From Acetobacter lambici (GTDB lineage: Bacteria; Pseudomonadota; Alphaproteobacteria; Acetobacterales; Acetobacteraceae), in contig NZ_WOTD01000001.1 in assembly GCF_011516885.1 (NCBI RefSeq), positions 370,022 through 434,021 of the forward strand: a stretch of 64,000 nt of DNA. Reading direction: 5' to 3'. The notes beneath the pieces were generated by a model. The model was not told the DNA's origin and made no database searches. It saw nothing but the letters and a program-made list of their open reading frames with translations. Of the stretch, positions 26,598 through 36,544 are shown in pieces. Made by a program: the position numbers and the translations under genes. Within the stretch, counting starts at the first letter, position 1, and each line of letters begins with the position of its first letter.

Positions 26598-27544
26598 GGC
26601 CGCACCTGCTTGGGAGCCAGACGTTTGTGCTGCGTTACCTTGTGCCCACCCAGCAACCACATGCCACGCAACTGGTCAGTCAACTGCTGCAACCCATAAA
26701 GCGTGGTCTGGGCCTGGGTCAGCATGGCTGGCAGGTCCGCTGTACTGGCTTCCACATTACTGGCAATAGCGGGCAGATGGGGCGTTGCGTCCTTTACGTC
26801 CTTGGTCGCGGACTTGAGATTGCCCATTGTGGCGTCTGTTTTGCTCATGATCCCGGAAACCTGTTTTTCAATCGGTTTAAGCCGTTCGATCACAGCATCC
26901 AAAGAGGCAATAGTCGCTTCAGACTGGCGGATAAGCTGGTCATTGGTCATCAACTGCCCAATTGTGCCTTTACCGGCGTGCATGTCGGTAATGGTGCCAT
27001 CCAACTGCGCCATCATATGCCTGGCACTGGCGAGTGCTGGCATGATTTCGGCCTGAATACTGTTCAGGGTTGCGGTAATCTGGTCTGCGGGGTTTGGAGC
27101 GGGTGTGGCCGAAATAACAGCGTAGCTCCAGTCCATCGGATCCCCATGCCCACGGCTGAGGTCCAGATAAGAGGCACCAGTGACAATCAACTGCTTGCGA
27201 ATAAGTGCCGTGCTGTCGCGCCGGATGAAAGGCTTGGCCTGCGGGTCCAGATCAACCATGGCATACATATTGCCCGACGGATTGAGCTTGATACTGCGAA
27301 TGGTGCCCGCATGAGCCCCCATAAGCTGCACGTCCCCACCAACGGTCAACCCGCCAACGCCCGATGCCGGCAGCACAACACGCAGCCGGGCGGGTGGGGT
27401 CAGCCAGTCACGCAGCACACCAGCCTCGATAACCGCGCCCCCAAAAATGAGTATGCTCAGAAGCACGAGAAACCCGACCCATTCATCCGCGTAGCGCAGA
27501 GAAATGAGGGGTTTTACTTTCTGTCGTAAGCGGAGTTGGAACAT
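26594..27544 (-). CDS. MlaD/MCE-domain phospholipid transport protein
   Basis: A 316-residue protein with one N-terminal membrane helix (about residues 22-44) and an MCE domain (RLRVVLPASGVGGLTVGGDVQLMGAHAGTI is diagnostic in pattern), then a long helical C-terminal part. MCE proteins form hexameric tunnels that carry phospholipid across the periplasm, anchored to an MlaE permease. The start overlaps the stop of the ATPase-like gene (TAATG). The extended C-terminal helices resemble PqiB/YebT-like or mycobacterial Mce tails more than the short E. coli MlaD. Confidence 0.88.
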   Translation of the reverse strand: MFQLRLRQKVKPLISLRYADEWVGFLVLLSILIFGGAVIEAGVLRDWLTPPARLRVVLPASGVGGLTVGGDVQLMGAHAGTIRSIKLNPSGNMYAMVDLDPQAKPFIRRDSTALIRKQLIVTGASYLDLSRGHGDPMDWSYAVISATPAPNPADQITATLNSIQAEIMPALASARHMMAQLDGTITDMHAGKGTIGQLMTNDQLIRQSEATIASLDAVIERLKPIEKQVSGIMSKTDATMGNLKSATKDVKDATPHLPAIASNVEASTADLPAMLTQAQTTLYGLQQLTDQLRGMWLLGGHKVTQHKRLAPKQVRP

Positions 27545-28245
27545 TATCCCATCCGTACTGCTACAAGACCATCATCTGCAAGCCGCCAGGTTGCCGTAAT
27601 ACCCTGCCGATATTCCTGCCAGACTGCGTTATTCCTTACCAGCCAGATAACCCCAGCGCCCCTGTCGCGCGTCTCGGTTATTGCAGCCAGAAAAGAATTG
27701 CTCAATTCTGCCGGTCCGCCCTCAAGCGGGTCTTCCAGCAGCAATAAATGGGGACGCCCCAAAAATGCCCGCACACAGCTTGCGCGTAGCAGATCATCCT
27801 CGGGCAAAAAACTGGGATTTTCTGTTGGCAGGCCGGGTAGGCCGAACCTTTCCGCCAGATGGGCCGCGTCCTGCACCAGATCATCAATCGGGCGCGTTGT
27901 ATGGTGCAACTGCTGCAATACAATCGCAAGATGTATTGGCACAAACTCGGGCCAGCTTGCCCGGTGTGTGACACGGCCAATACGACCGCGCAGGGCATTG
28001 AGTTCCCTGTCGCCCAGATCATTCCAGTCCAGCCCCATAAACCGCACCAGACCATCATCGAGCGGCACAAGCCCGCAACACAGGTCGGCAAACATGGTGG
28101 CGTGCCCAATATCGCGCGCTTCCACCACCATGCAGTCTCCCGGCATGACCTTCATGCTGAACGGAACAGGCGGTAACCCGCTCTCATCAAACGATGGAAT
28201 GGCTTTGCTCAGTTCAAGCAGGGGACCGGAAGAATACACATCCAT
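27544..28245 (-). CDS. Degenerate ABC ATPase (MlaF-like pseudo-ATPase)
   Basis: By position (between permease and MCE genes) and overall pattern (strand-loop-helix start, PLDDGLVRF after it, HLLLLEDP) this is the MlaF-type subunit, 233 residues. All nucleotide-handling motifs are altered. The Walker A position reads EARDIGHAT instead of GxxGxGKT (His48 for Lys). The Q-loop Gln is replaced (THRASW). The LSGGQ signature reads LPEDD. Walker B is LLLLEDP with the Asp-Glu order reversed. The H-loop His is gone (LVRNN). It therefore probably does not hydrolyse ATP in the usual way. The frame is intact and coupled to both neighbours, so this is not a decaying pseudogene. Confidence 0.75.
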   Translation of the reverse strand: MDVYSSGPLLELSKAIPSFDESGLPPVPFSMKVMPGDCMVVEARDIGHATMFADLCCGLVPLDDGLVRFMGLDWNDLGDRELNALRGRIGRVTHRASWPEFVPIHLAIVLQQLHHTTRPIDDLVQDAAHLAERFGLPGLPTENPSFLPEDDLLRASCVRAFLGRPHLLLLEDPLEGGPAELSNSFLAAITETRDRGAGVIWLVRNNAVWQEYRQGITATWRLADDGLVAVRMG

Positions 28246-28246
28246 C

Positions 28247-29146
28247 TTACAGATCCAGACTGAACAGAACGCTCACCACCATCACAATCAACATCCCGCG
28301 GGAAAAGCCACGGGGGAGCAGTGTGCGGAGTGAATCCTCGTTTGTGGCAGTCAGACCGGTCAGGCACCCACCAAGCCCTACCACAAACCCGACAGTAATG
28401 AATTTGAGCGGAATAATAATGTAATCCGTGCCGGACATGGCGGTTGCCACATCATCCAGAAAAACCCAGACCGGGTTATTGATCACACCGGACATGCGGC
28501 TCATCACATACCCGGTAACAAGTGATGCAAACGAAAACAGAATACCCAGCGTAAACCCGGCCACGGTAAAAGCCAGCGTACGCGGCAACACCAGTAGCAG
28601 GAACGGGTCTATGCCCACGGCCTGCATCGAGCGGATTTCTCCTCCAATGCTCAAAAGCCCCAGTTCCGTGGTGGAAAGCATGCCATTACGCCCCAACAGG
28701 AGCACCCCGACCAGAATAGGGGCTATTTCACGCACCACAATATTGATCAGGATCGAGCCGGTCATGGTGGCAAGTCCGGTCAGACCCAGCCAGTAAATAA
28801 CCTGCGAAACAGCAGCAACCCCGGTCAGCACCCCGGCAAACATGGTGGCCACAAGACCTCCACGAATGATGTTGTTCATGGTGCTGATAAATTCGTACCG
28901 AACCGTCCTGCGCCATGAATGCGCACGAAAACTTTCAAAAATCACACCCCATGACGCACCGAGCATGATGAGCAGAAAACGCGCCTGCCTGCGCGTCAGC
29001 CGCCCGATCCATGCCAGCTTGCCAAGGCCCCATTGAACAGGGGTAAAGAACCTGCCCCCCCCGGTCTGCCCGGCCAGAACCGGGTCCCGCGTTGTATCGG
29101 TCGGGGGCGGTGTGGCTTGGGTTGCCTGATGGTCGGTCTCACTCAT
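28247..29146 (-). CDS. MlaE-type ABC transporter permease
   Basis: A 299-residue inner-membrane permease of the MlaE/DUF140 family with about five to six helices. The conserved region REIAPILVGVLLLGRNGM ... TTELGLLSIGGEIRSMQAVGIDP (the EQ-loop-like EIxxMxxMGIDP) and LVLPR are present. A hydrophilic N-terminal tail of about 45 residues, rich in Thr and Pro, is longer than in E. coli MlaE. It overlaps the cyclase-homology gene (ATGA) and ends 1 bp before the ATPase-like gene. Confidence 0.9.
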   Translation of the reverse strand: MSETDHQATQATPPPTDTTRDPVLAGQTGGGRFFTPVQWGLGKLAWIGRLTRRQARFLLIMLGASWGVIFESFRAHSWRRTVRYEFISTMNNIIRGGLVATMFAGVLTGVAAVSQVIYWLGLTGLATMTGSILINIVVREIAPILVGVLLLGRNGMLSTTELGLLSIGGEIRSMQAVGIDPFLLLVLPRTLAFTVAGFTLGILFSFASLVTGYVMSRMSGVINNPVWVFLDDVATAMSGTDYIIIPLKFITVGFVVGLGGCLTGLTATNEDSLRTLLPRGFSRGMLIVMVVSVLFSLDL

Positions 29147-31461
29147 CGGCGGGCCGCCAACGTGTAGGCGCGTCCAAGCCCGAGATGCGGCACAAAAAAC
29201 GAGCCGCGGCTGCGGAACAGATACCGGTCACGCAGACTGGCATAAACACGCTCGGTAACCTGAATGGTGCCGGGGTCTATCGCGCTTTCGGCCATCAGTT
29301 CCGCGAGCGAGACAGTCTGCCCCCACAGGTTGAACACCGTTGGCAACTGCCCTACGGCGCCACCAAAGGCGGGGCCAAAATCCATGCCCATAGTAAACAC
29401 GGGCTCCAGATCTGCCGCGGCAAGCGCACCCATAAATGTTTCGCGCATTTTAAGTGCGGCATTGGCAAGGCGGAACAGGGCCGTGGGGTCTGGCTCCGTT
29501 GTGCAGCCCGCCATGCAGATCATGCGGTGCCCGGCCACTTCCACCGCAAAAAGATGCTCTTCCTGCGCAACGGCCTGCACCTGCGTCGCCAACTGGTTGA
29601 TCAGGGCGATAAGGGTCGTGGTCTCTTTATTCCCTTCCACCACAGGGTCGGAAAAACTGACAACAAGCACTGCAACCGACGGGTAAATGCTCGCCCCTGT
29701 TACCGCTGCCATTTCATCCGCGCGCATGAGCAGATTATCGGATTTGGGCGCTCCCGGCACGGCCACAGGCGTGGACGCTTTATTTTCCAGCACAGGAACC
29801 TGCTGGGCTTCCAGAGCACTCTGCGCGGCAAAGCGCGTACCTGCAATGCTGGCCATAAGCTCTACAAAATACAGCAGATGCGGCAGCATGACCGGGTCTT
29901 CCAGTGCCAGCATACCCAACGTGCCGTGCGGACCATGCACGGGGTAAACGGCCAGCACACGGGTGCCGACCTCGCGCATGACCAGTCGTTCAAAGCGTGT
30001 TGTTCGCTCATCTGTTGCGGCATTACTGACAGAGAAGGAGGAGCCTTCTTCAATGGCATCAAAGAACTTGCCCAGTTCCTCCCGCCCCATTTCAAACCCA
30101 CCGGAATGGGTGTTCTGGGTCCGGTCATATGTGTCATCACACACCATGGCCGCGCCATCGTGCAAAAACCGCCACAGGCTGGCACGGCGCGCGCCACTGA
30201 CCTGCGTGAGTTGCTCCGTAATAACCAGCGGTTCGGCCGTGGGGTCAAACAGGTTGGGGGCTACGGCAACCTGTTGCAGGGCACCACTTTCCTGCGCGAC
30301 CTGAGACCGCTGCACCTCCAACCTGCGGTTACCGGCTTCGGTCTTGCGCAACTGGCGAATGTACAAGCCGCCCAGAAGCAGGGAAAATACCGTAACAATT
30401 CCAGCAAACTGAAGGCTCTGGCGGCTGCTCTGGTGTGCAAAGCTGCCAAAATCGTTTTCTGGGGCGACAATAAGCAAAATCCAGCCCTGCGAATAACGCG
30501 GTAGGGCGGATGCCATGGCAATATAGGTTTTACCGTCCCATTCCACATGCTTGGGGCCAAAGCCACGCACCCGGTAATGGTCATACCCCAGAGCAAAAAC
30601 AGGATAGACCTTGGGGTCGAGCACCATTTTGTCGGGGTCCCACCCGGCAGCTTCCGCGTGCTGCATCAGGTTACGCCCGGCAATAACCCGGCCATTGGCA
30701 TCCACGATCATGGCGCTGCCGGTCTTGCCAATTTTGATCTTGTCCAGAAAAGCACTCAGCTCATTGAGCGAGATATTGGTGGCGAACACCATTTCATGCC
30801 CATCATCGCGCCGGAAGCGGAGCGAACTGGTCATGACAAACTGCTTATCCGACGGGAACAGGTAAGGCTGCGTCCACTGAATGGTGTCTTTGCCTGCCGT
30901 ATTCTTGTACCACGGGCGGGTGCGGGGGTCATAAGCATTGGCGGGCACATCATTCTGCCCCACCTTCTGCCCTGCCGCATTGTACAGCGTGTGCTGGAAA
31001 ACCTTTTTACCGTCCGGCCCACTTAGCAGGCGAACATGGTCCTGCACGTCCTTGGTGGAGGACCGGGTAATGAGCGTAAAATTCCCCTGATCATCAGCCA
31101 GATAAAAAGACTGCAACTGGGGAATTTTTTGCAGCATGATGCTGCCGTAGGAATAGAACACCTTGTCCGACACAAGCGGTGGCGCGTGCTCGATCATGCC
31201 GCCCGCAATCAGGTTCCCGGCAGCGGAAGGGGCAATATAATCCCCGACCTCCTGCCCGATATACTGCTGCGTGGCCTCCATGAGTTCACGCGTCAGGACC
31301 GACACGCCCTCACTTGTCGTACGGTATGAGCTGATACCCACCCACGCAATAGCGCCAACGGTCATGATAATCAGCACAAAGGGGAGAACCATGTGCAGCA
31401 GCACCCGCCGAACGGATGCATCATGCTGGACTGTCGGGTCTATGATCTCTTCAGAAGACAC
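29143..31461 (-). CDS. dCache-GAF-class III cyclase-homology sensor protein (degenerate cyclase)
   Basis: A 772-residue membrane protein with an N-terminal helix (about 20-42), a periplasmic double-Cache sensor (about 45-345, with RTRPWYKN and YSQGWILLIVAPE), a second helix (about 365-385), a GAF domain (about 425-590) and a C-terminal class III nucleotide cyclase-homology domain. That domain keeps the first metal Asp (SFSDPV) but lacks the second (AGHRM for IGD). It has WGQTVSLAEL where active enzymes have WGDTVNLxxR. Catalysis is therefore unlikely, and it may act as a signal relay. It heads the Mla-like operon with an ATGA overlap, suggesting it senses a periplasmic ligand to control lipid transport. 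Confidence 0.82.
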   Translation of the reverse strand: MSSEEIIDPTVQHDASVRRVLLHMVLPFVLIIMTVGAIAWVGISSYRTTSEGVSVLTRELMEATQQYIGQEVGDYIAPSAAGNLIAGGMIEHAPPLVSDKVFYSYGSIMLQKIPQLQSFYLADDQGNFTLITRSSTKDVQDHVRLLSGPDGKKVFQHTLYNAAGQKVGQNDVPANAYDPRTRPWYKNTAGKDTIQWTQPYLFPSDKQFVMTSSLRFRRDDGHEMVFATNISLNELSAFLDKIKIGKTGSAMIVDANGRVIAGRNLMQHAEAAGWDPDKMVLDPKVYPVFALGYDHYRVRGFGPKHVEWDGKTYIAMASALPRYSQGWILLIVAPENDFGSFAHQSSRQSLQFAGIVTVFSLLLGGLYIRQLRKTEAGNRRLEVQRSQVAQESGALQQVAVAPNLFDPTAEPLVITEQLTQVSGARRASLWRFLHDGAAMVCDDTYDRTQNTHSGGFEMGREELGKFFDAIEEGSSFSVSNAATDERTTRFERLVMREVGTRVLAVYPVHGPHGTLGMLALEDPVMLPHLLYFVELMASIAGTRFAAQSALEAQQVPVLENKASTPVAVPGAPKSDNLLMRADEMAAVTGASIYPSVAVLVVSFSDPVVEGNKETTTLIALINQLATQVQAVAQEEHLFAVEVAGHRMICMAGCTTEPDPTALFRLANAALKMRETFMGALAAADLEPVFTMGMDFGPAFGGAVGQLPTVFNLWGQTVSLAELMAESAIDPGTIQVTERVYASLRDRYLFRSRGSFFVPHLGLGRAYTLAARR

Positions 31462-31634
31462 GCACCAAATTCCACTGCCTGTTGGTCATGAACATTCACG
31501 TCCCTGCCACCATAGCGCCAGTCAAGGCCACTGGCACAATGGCAAAGGTTGGGCTCTCCATACAACAGAGATGTCTATTTGGTAACGTGCCTGTCACCAG
31601 CGGAGTTGTCCACCCCTTTAAGGAGGGAGGCAGA
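31462..31634 (-). promoter_or_regulatory. Probable promoter region of the Mla-like operon
   Basis: 173 bp between the ppx stop and the sensor gene start, both on the minus strand. It must hold the operon promoter and perhaps a weak terminator for ppx: GCCAGT/ACTGGC with a 7-nt loop at 31517-31535. No clear -35/-10 pair can be fixed. Confidence 0.3.
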
Positions 31635-33125
31635 TCAGACCGCCAGTTCCACCTCAAAGCGTGTCTGTACCCCCAGCGCCTGCCCAAGCCGCTCCAAACC
31701 GCGCCGCACGCTCTCCCCCTTTACGGCTACACGGGCGGAGGTCAGGGTCAGCACCAGTTCCAGCCCGTCCCACGCAAGGGATGTGCCTTCCAGCAGGCTC
31801 CCTGCCCCGCCGGACAGTGAATAGGCCAGACGCAGCGCCAGACCGCAGGCTACGGCATCATGCCGTTCCCCATCACTCAGCAGAGTAAAGGACGGCATAA
31901 GGGCCGGTACGCTCATATCCACCGAATAGCGGACGGCCAGAGCAAGGGAGAGCCACACGCGCGCCCGGTGGTCGAACCCGGCCCCCTGCACGCGCAAAAT
32001 TCGCAAATATGTCTGTTCGGCCCGGTATTCGGGGTGGTCATGGCTCCCAATATCGGACAACCAGCAGGCTATACGGCGTAGATGCTGCTCTTCTGGTGTT
32101 TCGTCCGGTTTTATGCAGCCTGTCCATGTCCACAGGATTTCGGGCAGCGTATTGCTGCGGCCGAAGCGGGCGCACATGTCGCGCGCAACACTTTCCATCG
32201 GGTCCTGCGGCAGGTAGCTGGGGGCCACGTTCATCATGTACCAGCCCTCGCGCAGGCCATCCACGCAGAACACGATCTTGCTGGGCTGGATTTTTTTCAT
32301 CAGCCTGCGCAGGACCACGGCAGCGAACGGAATATCATCCAGCCGTTTGCGCGGAGCACCAGGCAGGCGCTCAAGGCTGCGGCGGGAGCTGTTCTGGAGC
32401 CAGCCGGTCATCTCGCGCGCTTCCTGCACGTCCAGCGTGTAATAATGCACGATGTTCAGCGGGTACTGGGTCCGCGCGATCTGCAGGCGCGCAAGGGCGC
32501 GGAACGCTCCACCCACCAGATAAAGCGGCTGCCCCTTAACTCTGGACAGCCATTCAACACCATCAATATCCTGATCGGTCAGCAGTTTGGCTACGTCCAG
32601 ATCGCCCTCACAGCGGTCTGCCAGACGGATCATGCCCAAAGGCAGGGTTGTGGCATCGTGCCGCCCGGTCTCGGTCAGGTGAATGAGTTCGAGCGAACCG
32701 CCCCCCACATCCGCCACCAGACCATCCGCACCGGGAATGCCGCACATAACGCCAATGGCGGAATGGTCAGCTTCCTCCTTGCCGGACAGGATGCGCACAG
32801 GCACGCCGGGCATGCTCTGGCGCAGCATTTCCACAAAGGCCGGGCCATTTGTGGCGTCCCGCACGGCGGCTGTAGCCAGCACCTCAAACGGGTCGGCCTG
32901 CATGGCGCGCGCAATGGCATGGAAGCGGCTGAGCACCTCCATGGCCATGCCCACGCCCTCATCATTCAGGCGGCCTGTGGTGGTTAGCCCACGCCCGAGC
33001 CGCAGAACCGCTTTTTCGTTAAAAATGGGCAGCGGATTGCGCGAGACACCCTCGAACACAACCAGACGGACCGAATTGGACCCAAGATCAACCACCGCTG
33101 AACGACGCTGCATGTCCGTCTCCAT
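31635..33125 (-). CDS. ppx: Exopolyphosphatase/pppGpp phosphohydrolase (Ppx/GppA)
   Basis: A 496-residue ASKHA-fold phosphatase that removes terminal phosphate from polyphosphate. Key motifs are VVDLGSNSVRLVVFEG (phosphate loop), ATAAVRDATNG, the catalytic ILSGKEEA segment, and VADVGGGSLELI. The C-terminal HD-like helical domain is present. It lies 90 bp downstream of ppk1 on the same strand, the common polyphosphate synthesis/degradation pairing. GppA activity cannot be separated from Ppx by sequence. Confidence 0.93.
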   Translation of the reverse strand: METDMQRRSAVVDLGSNSVRLVVFEGVSRNPLPIFNEKAVLRLGRGLTTTGRLNDEGVGMAMEVLSRFHAIARAMQADPFEVLATAAVRDATNGPAFVEMLRQSMPGVPVRILSGKEEADHSAIGVMCGIPGADGLVADVGGGSLELIHLTETGRHDATTLPLGMIRLADRCEGDLDVAKLLTDQDIDGVEWLSRVKGQPLYLVGGAFRALARLQIARTQYPLNIVHYYTLDVQEAREMTGWLQNSSRRSLERLPGAPRKRLDDIPFAAVVLRRLMKKIQPSKIVFCVDGLREGWYMMNVAPSYLPQDPMESVARDMCARFGRSNTLPEILWTWTGCIKPDETPEEQHLRRIACWLSDIGSHDHPEYRAEQTYLRILRVQGAGFDHRARVWLSLALAVRYSVDMSVPALMPSFTLLSDGERHDAVACGLALRLAYSLSGGAGSLLEGTSLAWDGLELVLTLTSARVAVKGESVRRGLERLGQALGVQTRFEVELAV

Positions 33126-33215
33126 TACCAGCCGTTCCCGGACAGGCCATTATGCTGCCCGGCAGTATGAAAGTGCACAGACATACGCGACATATGGGAA
33201 AAAGAAACCCCGTTT

Positions 33216-35525
33216 TCAGTCATCCAGCATCAGGTCTTTGGCCTGAGACAGGGATGCAGGCGCTCGGCTCAGGGTCTCATGTGCAGCAGACCCCCGCCCG
33301 GAAAGGGAAGGATGGGTCATGAACCACTCGTGGGACGAGAACGGCTTGGCCCCGGCACTCAGCCTGCGCCACACGCCATTTTGCTCCAGTATCCACGATT
33401 GCAGGTTGTCCCGCATGTTGGACACCATGATCTGGTCCAGCACCTGCGCGTGCACGGTGGGGTTGGTAATGGGCACCATGCTCTCCACACGCCAGTCCAT
33501 GTTGCGGGTCATCCAGTCTGCGGAGGAAATATAGACCTTGGCGTGGCGCGAAGGAACGCGGTGGCCATTGCCAAAGGCAAAAATGCGCGAATGCTCCAGA
33601 AAACGCCCCACAACAGACTTGATGCGGATATTTTCCGAAAGTCCGGCAACACCGGGCCGCAGGCAGCATATGCCGCGTATGACACCCACAATCTTAACCC
33701 CCGCACAGGACGCACGGTACAGGCAGTCGATCAGATCGGGGTCAACCAGCGCGTTCATTTTCAGCCAGATCGTACCCGAACGACCTGCCTTTACATGCGC
33801 GATTTCCTCCTCGATCAGTTCCTTGAGGGTACTGCGGATGGTGATGGGGGAAAAGGCGATTTCCTCCATCTGCGCGGGCATGGCGTAGCCGGTAACGTAG
33901 TTGAACAGCCGCGCCGAATCCCGTGCAAGGGCGGGGTTGCACGTAAAGAACGACAGGTCGGTGTAAATCCGCGCTGTAATGGGGTGGTAATTGCCTGTGC
34001 CAAAATGGGCGTAGGAGCGCACCTGCGCGCCCTCGCGGCGCACCACAAGGCTGAGCTTGGCGTGGGTTTTAAGGTCCGCAAAGCCAAACACAACCTGCAC
34101 GCCAGCGGCTTCTAGCGCACGGGCGAGGCGGATATTGGCCTCTTCATCAAACCGTGCACGCAATTCCACCATGGCGGTTACGGACTTGCCCGCTTCCGCC
34201 GCCTCGATCAGTGCTTTGACGATGGGGGAGTCGCGTGATGTGCGGTACAGGGTCTGCTTGATGGCAATAACATTGGGGTCCAATGCTGCCTGCCGCAGGA
34301 ACTGCACCACCACGTCAAAACTTTCGAACGGGTGGTGGACCAGCAGGTCCTTGGCCCGGATGGCGGCAAAGCAGTCTCCATTAAAATCAAGTATCCGCTC
34401 GGGAAAACGCGGTGTGTAGGGGGGGAAGAGCAGGTCCGGCCTGTCATCCACAATCATCTGTTTGAGGTCAGCCACACCGATCATGCCTGAATGCACGGCA
34501 ATTTCATCGGGTGGCAGATCAAGGTCGGAGGCAATCGCGTCCGCCAGTTCTGCTGGCACGCGCTTTTCCATGTCCAGATGGATGACCACCCCACGGCGGC
34601 GGCGCTTGAGAGCGCTCTCATACGAGCGGACAAGGTCTTCCGCCTCGTCCTCAAACTCCACGTCTGTGTCACGCACAACGCGCAGCACACCGCTCTCGCC
34701 CACAACCAGCCCGGCAAACAGCCGGTCGATAAACTGGGAAATCAGGTCTTCCAGACGGATAAAGCGCACGCGCGCGGGCTCGCCCGCAACCTGCGCACCC
34801 GAGGCTGGCAGGCGGATAAAACGCTCAACCTGCGCGGGCAGCAGAATAAGGGCGTTCATGGCGAACAGGCCCGTCCCCTCGTACAAAAGGCGCAGACCCA
34901 GAGCCAGCCCCATGTTAGGGATAAAGGGCAGCGGATGCGCCGGGTCGACCGCCAGCGGCGTCAGCACGGGGAAAATGCGGTCCATGAAGCATTTTTCCAG
35001 CCATTCACGGTCCGCGTCGTTCAGGTCCTGCGTTTCGCACAATGTGACATCGGATTTGGCCAGCAGGCCACGCAACTCCACCCATATGCGCTGCTGCTCG
35101 CGCAAAAGGCGGGCGCAGCGTTCGCGCACGGCCTCAAGCTGCTGGGCGGGCGTGCGGCCATCGGGGGAGATGGTGGTCAGCCCTTCGCGGATCTGGCCAA
35201 CAAGACCTGCCACGCGCACGGAATAGAATTCGTCCAGATTGCTTGCACTGATGGACAGAAAGCGCAGCCGCTCCAGCAGCGGGTTACGGGCGTTATCCGC
35301 CTCCTCCACCACACGCTGATTGAAGTCGAGCCATGAGAGTTCGCGGTTGATGAAGCGCGAGGGCGTTTGCAGGGTAACTTTTTGTTCGACGACTTTTTTG
35401 GCACGGGTACTGGCCGTGGTTCTGGCACGGGCAGGCGCGCGTTTGGCGGGCGCACGGGCGCGACTGACGGGGGTTGTATTCTTTTTATCCTGTGCCGCCA
35501 CTTGCCTGCGCTCCCTCTCGTGCAT
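33216..35525 (-). CDS. ppk1: Polyphosphate kinase 1
   Basis: Makes inorganic polyphosphate from ATP; 769 residues. It contains [17 protein letters not shown] at the N-terminus, [15 protein letters not shown], the catalytic autophosphorylated His in [10 protein letters not shown] (about residue 488), a second conserved His in PSRHAKVYI (about 660), and SADWMTRN. The first 45 residues are a Lys/Arg/Ala-rich tail not usual in the core enzyme. It is 135 bp downstream of the hda-like gene and probably cotranscribed with ppx. Confidence 0.97.
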   Translation of the reverse strand: MHERERRQVAAQDKKNTTPVSRARAPAKRAPARARTTASTRAKKVVEQKVTLQTPSRFINRELSWLDFNQRVVEEADNARNPLLERLRFLSISASNLDEFYSVRVAGLVGQIREGLTTISPDGRTPAQQLEAVRERCARLLREQQRIWVELRGLLAKSDVTLCETQDLNDADREWLEKCFMDRIFPVLTPLAVDPAHPLPFIPNMGLALGLRLLYEGTGLFAMNALILLPAQVERFIRLPASGAQVAGEPARVRFIRLEDLISQFIDRLFAGLVVGESGVLRVVRDTDVEFEDEAEDLVRSYESALKRRRRGVVIHLDMEKRVPAELADAIASDLDLPPDEIAVHSGMIGVADLKQMIVDDRPDLLFPPYTPRFPERILDFNGDCFAAIRAKDLLVHHPFESFDVVVQFLRQAALDPNVIAIKQTLYRTSRDSPIVKALIEAAEAGKSVTAMVELRARFDEEANIRLARALEAAGVQVVFGFADLKTHAKLSLVVRREGAQVRSYAHFGTGNYHPITARIYTDLSFFTCNPALARDSARLFNYVTGYAMPAQMEEIAFSPITIRSTLKELIEEEIAHVKAGRSGTIWLKMNALVDPDLIDCLYRASCAGVKIVGVIRGICCLRPGVAGLSENIRIKSVVGRFLEHSRIFAFGNGHRVPSRHAKVYISSADWMTRNMDWRVESMVPITNPTVHAQVLDQIMVSNMRDNLQSWILEQNGVWRRLSAGAKPFSSHEWFMTHPSLSGRGSAAHETLSRAPASLSQAKDLMLDD

Positions 35526-35660
35526 CTACTTCCCTGATTATCCGACCCATCCATTGGCCGCGATAAACCAGATCCGCCGTCAACATATCCCAAACACCAT
35601 AGCCCCGGAATGTTCAGGGGCGTCAAATCGCCATCATGTCATAAAACTGAAATATTCCTT

Positions 35661-36437
35661 TCACGCTTCACCGTCCTGCGCAAAAAGTCCTTCCAGCACG
35701 CTTGCCGCCAGCGCACGGGTCACTTTTCCGCCCGACGCCATGGCCGCCTGATCAAGCGCTCCCACGCAGTCACGCACAGCACTGGCCCGGCGCGGCAGGC
35801 GGCGCAGCAGCCATTCGGTCACCTGTGGTGCAACAACAATCTGCCGCTCCGCAAGCAAGCGCAACAGCAGACGACGCAGCAGATCCTCCTCCGCCTGCCC
35901 CAGCGGCACGGAGGACGTGGCGCGCAGGCGGCTGGCAAGGTCAGGCAGCACGGCGGGCCAACGCGCGGGCGGCAGACGCCCGGCCATGAGCAGGAACACG
36001 CGGTGCTCGCGCACCAGATTGATCAGATGCAGCAGGTCATGCTCGCTGGGCACGCAATCCGCATTGTCCAGCGCCAAGGCCTTGAACCCGCCTGCCTCGA
36101 ACAAAGCCGCGACCTCACGCTCGTTCAGCCGCTCACCCGCCATGACAGGAGCACCATACCGCCCCGCCCAGATGGAGAGCAGATGCGTCTTGCCGGTCCC
36201 CCCTTCGCCCCACAATGCCATGCGACCTTCGGGCCAGCGGTAGGGGGCCTCCGCGTCCAGCACCCATGCGCGTGCGGCGGCGTTGGAGGGGGCCGCTACA
36301 AAATCTGACCGCCCGAATCGGGGGCGGTACACAAATGGCAAGGCTATCTGCGCCACCCCGTCACCTCCGCTTATACGCCGCTTCCCGCCCTCTTTATGGG
36401 GGTAGGAAGGTGCTTTTGTTTCATCAAACCGCGTCAT
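35661..36437 (-). CDS. DnaA-family ATPase, Hda-like regulatory inactivator
   Basis: A 258-residue AAA+ protein related to the DnaA ATPase domain without the DNA-binding domain. Walker A is GEGGTGKTH (77-85), Walker B is ALALDNAD, and LASRLRATSSVPLG corresponds to the box VII/Arg-finger region. A sliding-clamp-binding-like motif QIALPF at residues 30-35 fits Hda/HdaA, which couples DnaA-ATP hydrolysis to the replisome. It is divergent from purM, a neighbour also seen in other alphaproteobacteria. Confidence 0.85.
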   Translation of the reverse strand: MTRFDETKAPSYPHKEGGKRRISGGDGVAQIALPFVYRPRFGRSDFVAAPSNAAARAWVLDAEAPYRWPEGRMALWGEGGTGKTHLLSIWAGRYGAPVMAGERLNEREVAALFEAGGFKALALDNADCVPSEHDLLHLINLVREHRVFLLMAGRLPPARWPAVLPDLASRLRATSSVPLGQAEEDLLRRLLLRLLAERQIVVAPQVTEWLLRRLPRRASAVRDCVGALDQAAMASGGKVTRALAASVLEGLFAQDGEA

Positions 36438-36544
36438 GCCGCTTTGCGCGCCGCGTCTCCTGCCGTAAAGACTGTTCGCGGGAATCCTGAGTGACCTTGG
36501 TTCCCGGCATCGACCTTACTCTCATTCGGACCAAGAGCGCACGC

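Noticed and set aside
29092..30504. A 470-codon plus-strand frame
   Set aside because: Antisense to the cyclase-homology sensor; the basic, Cys/His-rich composition is typical of a mirror frame in GC-rich DNA.
32082..32987. A 301-codon plus-strand frame
   Set aside because: Antisense to ppx, with no recognisable domain.
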